Source: Temnopleurus reevesii
Lineage: Eukaryota; Echinodermata; Echinoidea; Temnopleuroida; Temnopleuridae
Assembly (NCBI GenBank): GCA_036244855.1
Contig: BQKZ01001723.1
Span: 22,269 to 49,930, forward strand
Direction: 5' to 3'
Length of the DNA: 27,662 nucleotides
Shown: one piece after another, positions 20,860 through 27,662 of the stretch
How the letters are laid out: each line of letters starts with the position of its first letter
How positions within the stretch are numbered: position 1 is the stretch's first letter
Notes under the pieces: model-generated
Database searches by the model: none
What the model saw: the letters and a program-made list of their open reading frames with translations, nothing else
Told to the model about the DNA's origin: nothing
Translations under genes and position numbers: made by a program

Positions 20860-22141
20860 ATTAGAGATGCTAACCATTCTAGAATATGCTTACAGTGAAT
20901 TTTCATGTTAAAGCTTTCCAGGGTGCTACAAGAATGTTTTTCACCATTTGTCTTGTTGGGCAACTAATTTTTTCAATCACTTGCCCAAACAAAGTTTTTC
21001 TTGCCCAAAAGTGATGGCCAATGTATCTTGGACAACTAGTCAATATAAAACTGTTACTTGCCCAATTGTGCAAGTTATAATTTCATTTACTTGCCAAACA
21101 ACTAAATTTGTTTGCCCTAGGCATGCGGGCAAATGGGTTTGTAGCGCCCTGCTTTCATTACAAGTTAATCATGGCCGAGAGTACAGATATCATTGTCAAG
21201 TTTGCTCTCATTTTTGTTCAGCTGTTGAATAATTCACATTTTAATTTTGACATCATGCATAATCCGGAATGGTTGGCATCTTTGCACATACATATCAGGA
21301 TCTTTTGGACAGAATGTCTGAATATTTCCAATAGTCACATAATCAATCAAAGTACTGGAAAATCAAAAGCAACTTCATAAATGCTAGCTTTGTGCTATGT
21401 TTGTATTCATTGAAACGTTCAAGCATTGCACTGACAGTTTTCAAACAAACAGCAGCAAATTTCTTGGTAAGTTTCGCATGCATGTACAATATTAATGCTT
21501 CTAAAATATTTCTCAGAAATTGTGAATGGATTCTCTATGTTCACAATTTTCATTTATATTACAATATTTCATGGATAGTTGCACAAAAACGAAAGGACTC
21601 TACCAGCAACATCACTGAAACGTTTCATATAGGATAATATTTTTCATTGACTATTGACTATCAATTGACATACTGGTTGTAATGTCAATATTTTCTTCCT
21701 TTCTACAAAAAAGATGTTTCATCATTTTTGTGAAAACATGATGTGATTTTGGGTGGTTTGTAATATCAACAATGATACACAATCAAGGACTTGGGTGATA
21801 TCTCCCAAACAGGTAAGAAAAAAGAGTGGGTTGCACTGAATATCGAGAGGCAGGGACAAAATGAGAAAAAAGATGTGACAAATTTGATAATTTACTTTCT
21901 CATGAACCAAATGATGTTGAGAAAATATATAGAAATTATAGAAATGGGTCTTTCTTGTCGAAATACAGCGACTTGGAGCCTTCCCTGCTGAAAATGAATC
22001 ATTGGTAATAATGCAGAGAATTTTCAATTCACTGTTCTAAAATAACCGACTTACTACCTCTTAGCAACCGAAACTGCTTGGAAGACTTCTCATAAATGAT
22101 GTTTCTTGACATCGTATTGCATCATAACAGTGGTTTGTTCT
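20860..22141. other. Non-coding stretch 3' of MPC2 (includes its 3'UTR)
   Basis: It holds a cluster of CTTGCCCAA words at 20950-21130 and a solo MITE end at 21254. The part next to 22141 must include the MPC2 3'UTR, but no poly(A) site could be fixed. Plus-strand open frames here (20948-21232, 21108-21380) are not recognised as genes. Confidence 0.5.
21254..21282. repeat. Solo end of the GATGGCAACCATTCCGG MITE family
   Basis: GCATAATCCGGAATGGTTGG followed by CATCTTTGC is the complement of the left end of the element at 13991. No partner end was seen nearby. Confidence 0.55.
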
Positions 22142-22241
22142 TCAAGCGTGTGTCGAAACTGGTGTCGTGGAATCTGATATTGCCGTTTCAACTGCCACTA
22201 CATCTGCAGCTGCAGCAAGCTTTTCCTGTTCTTTTGTGTAC
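22142..22241 (-). CDS. MPC2: MPC2 last exon: matrix tail and stop
   Basis: 100 nt after a CTGTGTACAG acceptor with a pyrimidine-rich tract. One base completes a Leu codon, then YTKEQEKLAAAADVVAVE and a Ser/Thr-rich end before TGA. YTKEQEKL corresponds to human RYNQELKA. The alanine- and Ser/Thr-rich extension has no human counterpart. The assignment rests on phase, position and the short match, so it is slightly less sure than the other exons. Confidence 0.8.
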
Positions 22242-25200
22242 CTGTACACAGAAGAAATACACTTTTTTAAGTCATGAGTCGTAAATACAATTCGTAAGTT
22301 CGTACAAAAAGTTGTTGGTACAATTTTGAAAGTTTTCAGTGCAATGAGCATTTATAAATGAACATTTACAAGGAAGATTTAGCGATGTAAAAACGGATCT
22401 ATCAATTTTTTTCAATAATTGAAATGTTCCCCTCCAATGCCCAATACATGGATTACATAATAATGGTGGCTAATCGTACAGCGAAAGCTTACTCTCTACT
22501 ATCCAGCATGTAACTGTATCAGAGTAGAGGTTTTCAGCACCACAGGCACTATCAAGCAGACTGATACATTTGCACTGTAACCATTGTAGCTTTGGGTAAA
22601 AATGAGTAAGGAATGATCAAGCTTTGCATCCTCTCATCAGGTCATGGTTCAAATCCAATTCATGGCATGGACGTCCTCCAGCAAGGAATCCATATACACA
22701 GTGCTTCACTCCACCCAGGAGAGATTTAATGAGAAGAAGGCAGGACTTGAATCCTTGGGAGTCTATTAATTACCAAAACGTGCTCTGGTAAAGCCCCAGT
22801 CACATAGAAGCCTGAAAGCTACAAGATTGAACACAACTCCATTCAGTTCACAGATAATTGCCTCCAAACAAATAATCATGTTGAATCGTGGTCATTAGGG
22901 GCTTCTATGTGACTGGGATTAAAGCTGCAATTGTACAGTGACAAGGAACTATATTTTTGTGATGTGCCACAGGGCTACCCACTCATTTATCCCCATCCCC
23001 TCCATTCCAGTGTAGACACGAATAATTACTAAAACTTTTGACAAAACTCACAAAATGGTCATGGGTTTCATGGTTTTAGGACAATTCATACAATGACAAT
23101 GCCCTGCACTGTGAGCAATAAACAATTCCATTCAGCCTTCAAAATACATGTAGCTCCATGGACACAAAAGAAAGTAACTCCTCCATTGATTGAATGAAGT
23201 TTGATTGACATTACACTGCATAATAAAGAGCAATGGAAATTTCTTTTGTGTCTATCTATTATGAACATTTGAATAAAGTTGTATACATTGTCCAAAATCC
23301 TTTGTCCCGTCTGCTCACTGTGCTGGGGACAATAAATATTGGACAACTCCTCCAAAGGAATACCTTCCTAGAGAACGATTGCCAGGGATGAATACACCCA
23401 TCCTCTCACCCCTGAGGTTAAAATCCACCTAACATCAGGGTGCTTTGTCCTCAGTCTGGTTTTCCTCCTGGTACATTATCCTCTAGGGAATAGTCATCCG
23501 GAGGAATGTCCGACATGTATTGTCCCCAGGGAAAGTGTCCATGGGGGAGCTGTCCCGACACGAGCTTGCATATCACTTACAAATAAATCCTGAGTAGTTG
23601 CATCATGCCTGTGAGTCCCAAGAAGAAGTTCACACTGAAGAGGTTCCAGTTGCGTGGGATGATAACCAGAGAATATCTTGCCCAGATAACTCCTATCAAA
23701 GGAAATGAAAATCAATAAACAATTAGGTGCATTTATATCGTGCAATAACTAGATGCATATTATTCCTTAGAATATCTGATGCGTTATTTATTACTGCATT
23801 TTACTTATTTCTTTTTTTTTTCAATCCTTATTCATTTGTAATTCAGCCTTGGGTTTCAGGGAATGCTTTAATGATGGAAGTAAAGAAAACATTACTACTA
23901 CTATGATACATAGACATAGCAGCAGAAGTTGAATTAGATGTAATAGATATAGTAGAATTGGTAGTAGCAGCACTAAAAGTAGGTAATAATGCGTAGACAT
24001 ATTAATAGCACATGTAAAAGTAGGTAACAGTACGTAGACGTAGTAGTAGTAGTGGTAGGAGTAGAATTTGTTAGATTATTTGTTTTTCAGAAACATAACT
24101 GGCCTCGCAGGCTTGAATTAAAATCTACTGGTATGCATAATGAATCAAGAAAACACAGAAAACAAATTGCAAATTATTGTAATTGTTTGTGTTGCCATGT
24201 AAGAATATCGATCTAACCTCTACATTGCGATAAAGGGCACTCATTCAACAACCAAACCATTGCTTAGAATCTGTTCCTATTACAGTGGAAACTCGGTATA
24301 AAGAGATCTGATATAACAAAATATATCTGATATAAAGAGGTAACAAATCTGGTTCCAACTTTTAATAACTTATCGTTTTTAACACTGCTATAAAGAGATT
24401 ACTGCTATAACAAGGTATTTTTTATGGTCCCAAGCACCTCGTGATACTGGGTTTCCACTGTACTTCAACTGTGTTCCACTAACTGCAAAATTTAAAGACT
24501 AAATAAAAACATACCCGTTGCAGCCAAGGCACCAGATTGCCTCACACTAAGTTTTTCTGCAGGCCGTGTGTAGTCTGCTATACCAGCAAAAACAAGGCAC
24601 TAAAAGGAGANATTTATGCATGAAACCTTGTTTTCTGTTCTATTTCACTCAATGAAGCTCCTAGAAAGCTCATTTTTGGTATAAATATTCTCCATATTAT
24701 TTCTCACAATACTACTTGGAAAAATTTTTGGTGTGACAAAGTATTTCTTATGTTTTTTATTGTTTTATGAATTTCTTATGCATTTCTTTGTTTTTTCGAC
24801 CTTTTGTTTTCTATTGTTTTTTTAATGAAATTTATTGCAGAACATTTTTTAAGCATATTTATGCTAAAATGAATTAATTATAACCCATAAAATTGAAAAT
24901 AACTACATCTTTATGAATTCAGACTGAAATCCCAATTTACATTGACTTTGTACACAAAATCACATTTTTGAGCGATTTTTGGTCTGACATGCATGTACAA
25001 AAAGTGGTGCGGCGACGTAACCATATGCCCGATTTTTGCGAAAATAGTCTTAAAAGTTACGCAAGACTTGAAAGTAAAAAGTCAGTGAGTCTCGCGGTGA
25101 AAAAATTTTGCGCGGCAACGCGATCACAAAATTTGTGGAGGGGGGGGGGGGGGGGGAACCCCCCCCCCCCCCCAGTTGGAATAGGGTTAAATATTTTCTT

Positions 25201-26975
25201 CAAGTGTTATTCCTTGCTCATTTTAATCTATCTTTTGTAAATTAATTAGCACTTCAGCCTTTGGTTGCAATGATTGTTTTAATGATAAAAACAAAAAAAC
25301 CCTTCCTTATACTATAATGATATATAGACATAGAAATGGAAGTAATAGCAGTAGCAGTAGAATTAGGTAACAATGCGTAGACAGATTACTAGTAGAAGTA
25401 GTAGATAATAAAAAAATAAATATTAGTAGTAGAAGTAGTAGTAGCAGTCAGTGGTAGTGTTTTGCATAAATATAATCTGCCTCCCATGCTTGAACTACAA
25501 TCTACAAGTTGTATGCAAAATAAACCAAGATAGATCAGAAAACAAATAGCAAATAATTGTAAAAAAAAATTTGTGCTGCCCTATGTTGAAAATCCATCTA
25601 ACCTCTACATTGTGGAAAAGGACACTGATTTGACAATCAAACAATTGCTTAAATACATTGTCAAGCATTATGATTTTTGTATTATACATTGGATAAAGCT
25701 GTTTGACCTATAGATGCTATTACACTCATGTTGATGAAAAAACAACAAAGAATGCAAAAAGAAGGAAGTTGTAGGGGCACAATCAAGATATCTATGGAAT
25801 TTTAATAAAGTGTACCACAGATGGGTTATTCCTGCACAGCCAGCCAATGTATGTCATACCTTGAACTTTATTTATTTTTTTTACACCAAGTGTTGATTTA
25901 GAAGCCTAATATTTTCACAGCTTGGTTTTTCACCATCAACCATTCATGTAGCATTTTGGATCTGGCAGTTGAGAATTTCTAAACGAAAACAATGTTGTAC
26001 AATGCTTTTAAAGTCTGAGTTAACTACTTCTTCTGCTGTTAAGTACTTAAACTTTGGCAATTGAAGTAACTTTTTAAAGACTGTAAATGATAACATACCC
26101 GTTGCAGCCAAGGCACCAGATTGCCTCACACTAAGCTTTTCTGCAGGCCGTGTGTAGTCTGCTATACCAGCAAAAACAAGGCACTAAAAGGAGAAGGAGT
26201 AATACAGTGTAGTTTACATGTGAGACAGATTCACTTAATACTGGTAGATAAATGCACAGGTTATAAAAAGAATAAAGTTAATACTGTGGGCAAAGATAAG
26301 AAAAAACAAAATTGTCGGATGTCCTCCAATATAATTTTTTATTAAACAAAGAGATCAGTCGGTCAGAAAAAGGGTTTTTTTTGCATTATTAAAAAAAAAC
26401 CCACCATTTGACCAATTCATGAGCAAAATAAGGCTTAAAATGGGATGAACAGCCAAATAGGAGCTGAAATATCTTTAATGGTCATATTTTACAAGTTTAT
26501 TTATAATTTTACTGTGAGTTTACAATTGTGATGAAAAGCAAACAAAAAAACGAAAAAAGAAAAGCAAAGAAAGGTCTGGTCAGACAATTATTAGAGGGTC
26601 GGTCGGCAGACTGCATCCAAACAATGATTTTTTTTTTAGGCCTAAACACAATTCCAAATATTGGTGGAAATGTAGTGCAAATGGACTCACATTGGTAGAT
26701 TTTGCAAGAATTCCTGATGTTTGATTTCAATATCACTATGAATTTAAAGGACAAAAGCTTAAATCAACTCCCCTCATAATCCTTCAAAATGGCTCAAGCG
26801 GGCAATGTAAATTTCCTATTGTTTTTACAAACAATTGCAACACCAGTTCTTTCAGGAATATTTTGAATGGGAGTTGATTATTTTCGTTTATTCTCTTTTC
26901 CTTCAATCATTAGTAGAGAATGAATCACACTTACCCATTTGAAAGCAGGGGCCCAGAAATGAATGGTCTTCAGTC
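22142..26975 (-). CDS. MPC2: Mitochondrial pyruvate carrier subunit 2 (3' part of gene, 5' exons not seen)
   Basis: MPC2 pairs with MPC1 in the inner mitochondrial membrane to import pyruvate. Exons on the minus strand at 26935-26975, 26099-26183 or 24515-24599 (duplicate exon), 23581-23692 and 22142-22241 join in phase. The product matches human MPC2 from its FFWAPIMKWG block to the end: IHFWAPAFKW, AGIADYTRPAEKLS, ARYSLVIIPRNWNLF and VNFFLGLTG. Three hydrophobic stretches agree with the family's transmembrane helices. The N-terminus, up to the HPAG region of human MPC2, is not found in the window. The C-terminal tail is about 20 residues longer than in human. The nearest relative, MPC1, lacks the RPAEKLS and ARYSLVI blocks, so the subunit call is firm. 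Confidence 0.93.
22570..22740 (+). mobile_element. tRNA-derived SINE, plus strand (MPC2 last intron)
   Basis: The pol III B-box-like word GGTTCAAATCC at about 22648 is followed by TCCTCCAGCAAGGAATCCAT and CACTCCACCCAGGAGAGATT. The same order (B box, AGCAAG block, CACCCAGG block) occurs in the SINE at the window end. Borders approximate. Confidence 0.6.
22794..22917. mobile_element. Small MITE with CCCAGTCACATAGAAGCC ends (MPC2 last intron)
   Basis: The 18-base word CCCAGTCACATAGAAGCC at 22795-22812 is exactly inverted at 22900-22917. The 124-bp element has no coding sequence. Confidence 0.85.
23078..23352. mobile_element. MITE related to the 3.2-kb element (MPC2 last intron)
   Basis: GCACTGTGAGCA on the left pairs with TGCTCACTGTGC on the right, with GACAAT words outside both. 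The inner words CACAAAAGAAAG and TTTCTTTTGTG also pair. It carries the CTTTGTCC...CTGCTCA right-end block seen at 3435. About 275 bp. Confidence 0.6.
23581..23692 (-). CDS. MPC2: MPC2 penultimate exon
   Basis: 112 nt, acceptor TGATAG, donor TTT|GTAAGT. It encodes VIWARYSLVIIPRNWNLF and VNFFLGLTGMMQLLRIY, close to human FIWSRYSLVIIPKNWSLF and the following helix. This is most of helices 2 and 3. A longer open frame in another phase covers the same bases but resembles nothing. Confidence 0.95.
23885..24065. repeat. TAG/AGT trinucleotide-rich tract, copy A
   Basis: Imperfect TAG/GTAG repeats with the words AATGCGTAGACA and GTAGTAGTAGTGG. A matching tract lies at 25325-25455, part of the larger MPC2 intron duplication. 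Confidence 0.7.
24281..24462. mobile_element. pogo/Tigger-like MITE in the MPC2 copy-A intron
   Basis: TA|CAGTGGAAACTCGGTAT on the left and ATACTGGGTTTCCACTG|TA on the right; 178 bp between TA duplicates, non-coding. The corresponding place beside exon copy B lacks it, so it inserted after that duplication. Confidence 0.85.
24515..24599 (-). CDS. MPC2: MPC2 duplicated exon, downstream copy (A)
   Basis: 85 nt, same encoded protein as copy B, with intact acceptor and donor. Intron similarity with copy B continues on the 3' side for several hundred bases but at clearly lower identity, and it is broken by a pogo-like MITE at 24283-24460 found only here. On the 5' side the similarity stops at an N (24611). 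Using both copies in one message would shift the frame, since 85 is not a multiple of three. Confidence 0.85.
24960..25190 (+). repeat. Dispersed repeat, copy 2, ending in a G/C homopolymer hairpin
   Basis: It carries CCCGATTTTTGCGAAAATAG, AAAAGTTACGCAAGACTTGA and GCGCGGCAACGCGATCACAA, followed by the G and C runs. Its open frame is not a gene: the Gly and Pro runs come from the homopolymers. Confidence 0.55.
25140..25173. repeat. Inverted homopolymer: 17 G, AA, 15 C
   Basis: G at 25140-25156, AA, then C at 25159-25173, a potential hairpin with a 2-base loop. Run lengths in such tracts are usually unreliable. Confidence 0.9.
25325..25455. repeat. TAG/AGT trinucleotide-rich tract, copy B
   Basis: It shares ATATAGACATAG, GAATTAGGTAACAATGCGTA and GTAGTAGAAGTAGTAG with the tract at 23885. 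Second member of the duplicated intron segment. Confidence 0.7.
26099..26183 (-). CDS. MPC2: MPC2 duplicated exon, upstream copy (B)
   Basis: 85 nt encoding CLVFAGIADYTRPAEKLS and VRQSGALAATG, phase 0 at its start and phase 1 at its end. It differs from copy A by one synonymous base (Lys AAG here, AAA in A). Both splice sites (CTTTTAG acceptor, GG|GTATG donor) are intact, so it is a usable exon. Confidence 0.85.
26935..26975 (-). CDS. MPC2: MPC2 exon with the FWAP block (first one seen)
   Basis: 41 nt, acceptor TTATAG, donor TGG|GTAAGT. It encodes LKTIHFWAPAFKW, matching human PRTVFFWAPIMKW, and begins with two bases (GA) that complete a glycine codon, as in human PAG. It covers the start of the first membrane helix. 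The exon that should precede it is not between here and the window end. Confidence 0.9.
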
Positions 26976-27174
26976 CTATAAAAGAAAGAAAAAATAAATG
27001 AAACATGAAANTATATTCCTAAAATCTTCTCATAACTATCATCATAATTATTCTTGAGGCTCTCCTGAAATAACTGCGTTTTAAGAGCTATTTTTTATAC
27101 AAATTAAGTGGCCAATAATTCTTGTGTTCTGGATGTTCCGAAGATTTGGGTCAGAGCAAAATGCATCAACCTAC

Positions 27175-27314
27175 ATTTGTTTGAATGAAGATGACATTCT
27201 TTGCCCCTGTGCGGACAGATCTAAAGCGCTTCACTTTACTGCTATGCTGCTTCTTGAGGCTGCTTAATTCTTTCTCAAGTAAGTCTGAGATATCCTCATC
27301 ACTCCCATCTTCAC
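27175..27314 (-). CDS. THUMPD1: THUMPD1 exon (partial gene)
   Basis: 140 nt, acceptor TTTTCAG. It encodes an acidic stretch EDGSDEDISDLLEKEL, then KVKRFRSVRTGAKNVIFIQT. This matches the human THUMPD1 run of acidic residues, LKKEV and RRFQSVESGANNVVFIRT, the lead-in to the THUMP domain. THUMPD1 (yeast Tan1) binds tRNA and helps NAT10 make N4-acetylcytidine in tRNA-Ser and tRNA-Leu. The donor is either AAT|GTAGGT (27175, phase 0) or four bases further on (TAG|GTTGAT). The frame is clean, so it does not look decayed. No other THUMPD1 exon is recognised in the window, and MPC2 exons lie immediately downstream on the same strand. Confidence 0.75.
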
Positions 27315-27349
27315 CTGAAAAAAAAAGGAATGCAAATCAACAATAATAA

Positions 27350-27650
27350 CAATAATGAACGGCTTTTATAGCTAGCCCTTATCCCTTCTTCATGAGAAGT
27401 CCCAAAGCGCTCTACAATTGCAGAATTATTACTCTGACTTTAGCAGTACAACTATTAAGTGCATAAGCTTTTTCCAGGAATACATTCTTGCCAGGTACCC
27501 ATTCACCTCACCTGGGTTGAGTGTGGCACAAAGTGGACAAGTTTCTTGTTGAAGTATATTTACGCCATGGGTGGGATTCGAACCTGCGACCCTCTGGTTA
27601 ATGGCGAAAGTCAGAACCACTCAATCTTACAACAATCTATATTTGGAAAA
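27350..27650 (-). mobile_element. tRNA-derived SINE, minus strand
   Basis: On the minus strand, GGTTCGAATCC (27574-27584) is a perfect pol III B box, preceded by a weak A-box-like GATTGAGTGG. Body words CAACCCAGGTGAGGTGAATG and GGGTACCTGGCAAG follow, then a GAGCGCTTTGGGACTTCTCA tail. It lies just upstream of the THUMPD1 exon in what would be its 5' intron. Confidence 0.7.
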
Positions 27651-27662
27651 CACTTTGGAGGC

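Larger units (their letters stand above)
23843..24610. repeat. Segmental duplication around the MPC2 exon, copy A
   Basis: It matches 25250-26194 in order: CAGCCTT block, TAG tract, TCTAACCTCTACATTG, CATTGCTTA, TTTAAAGACT, then the 85-nt exon. Intron identity looks like roughly three quarters by eye; the exon differs at one base. Copy A has an extra pogo-like MITE. Confidence 0.8.
25250..26194. repeat. Segmental duplication around the MPC2 exon, copy B
   Basis: Partner of 23843-24610. It has about 350 bp between 25690 and 26050 that copy A lacks. Similarity ends 10-11 bases upstream of the exon's acceptor, exactly where copy A reaches an N. Confidence 0.8.

Noticed and set aside
20948..21380. 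Possible cysteine-rich coding region on the plus strand
   Set aside because: Spaced cysteines come from repeated CTTGCCC words; no family was recognised and no splice context seen.
23494..23745. 83-codon minus-strand open frame
   Set aside because: It is an out-of-frame shadow of the MPC2 penultimate exon; the correct phase gives the conserved ARYSLVIIPRNW block.
24968..25240. Open frame with Gly and Pro runs
   Set aside because: The runs are translated G and C homopolymers at the end of a dispersed repeat.
23885..25455. CRISPR-like or satellite array from repeated GTAGTAG words
   Set aside because: Simple trinucleotide repeats without regular spacers, in a eukaryotic intron.
27574..27584. 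Possible tRNA gene (perfect B box)
   Set aside because: No cloverleaf can be drawn and the A box is weak. The body matches the 22.6-kb SINE, so it is a tRNA-derived SINE.

Overview
The window is eukaryotic nuclear DNA: AT-rich, with spliced genes, many short transposable elements and one assembly gap. The kinds of repeat present (long-TIR MITEs, pogo-like CAGT...ACTG elements, tRNA-derived SINEs) and the protein affinities suggest a marine invertebrate deuterostome, most likely an echinoderm such as a sea urchin. That species guess is inference. All recognisable coding sequence is on the minus strand.

Gene 1 is a complete ornithine transcarbamylase gene (OTC), nine exons between 15953 (ATG) and 7236 (stop). 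All splice sites are GT-AG and all phases join, giving a 363-residue predicted protein. It has a basic mitochondrial presequence and every expected motif (STRTR, HPLQ, DTWVSMG, HCLPRK). The last seven exons have the human exon lengths (88, 154, 123, 54, 150, 138, 60 nt); human exons 2 and 3 are fused here. Intron 2 holds a decayed tandem copy of the 3' part of exon 2. The introns are loaded with MITEs.

Gene 2 is the 3' part of a mitochondrial pyruvate carrier subunit 2 gene (MPC2), 26975 down to 22142. Its 85-nt third-from-last exon occurs twice (26099-26183 and 24515-24599) with identical protein but clearly diverged introns. Because 85 is not a multiple of three, both copies cannot be used in one message. 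The 5' exons of MPC2 are not seen. About 200 bp upstream of the first MPC2 exon, on the same strand, is an intact-looking exon of a different gene, THUMPD1 (27175-27314). Single N characters at 24611 (exactly where the exon-duplication similarity stops) and 27011 (between the MPC2 and THUMPD1 exons) suggest contig joins, so both oddities may be partly assembly-made.

Layout: 1-6337 is AT-rich non-coding DNA with scattered repeats; 6338-7235 holds a hairpin element and a nested MITE just 3' of OTC; 7236-15953 is OTC; 15954-16152 is OTC 5' flank; 16153-16840 is a gap of Ns; 16841-22141 is a CT microsatellite and a long quiet AT-rich block without a recognisable gene; 22142-26975 is MPC2; 27175-27314 is the THUMPD1 exon; 27350-27650 is a tRNA-derived SINE. 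No bacterial-type operons, CRISPR arrays or RNA genes were found. OTC and MPC2 both act in mitochondria (urea cycle/arginine metabolism and pyruvate import), but nothing in the sequence shows that they are co-regulated.
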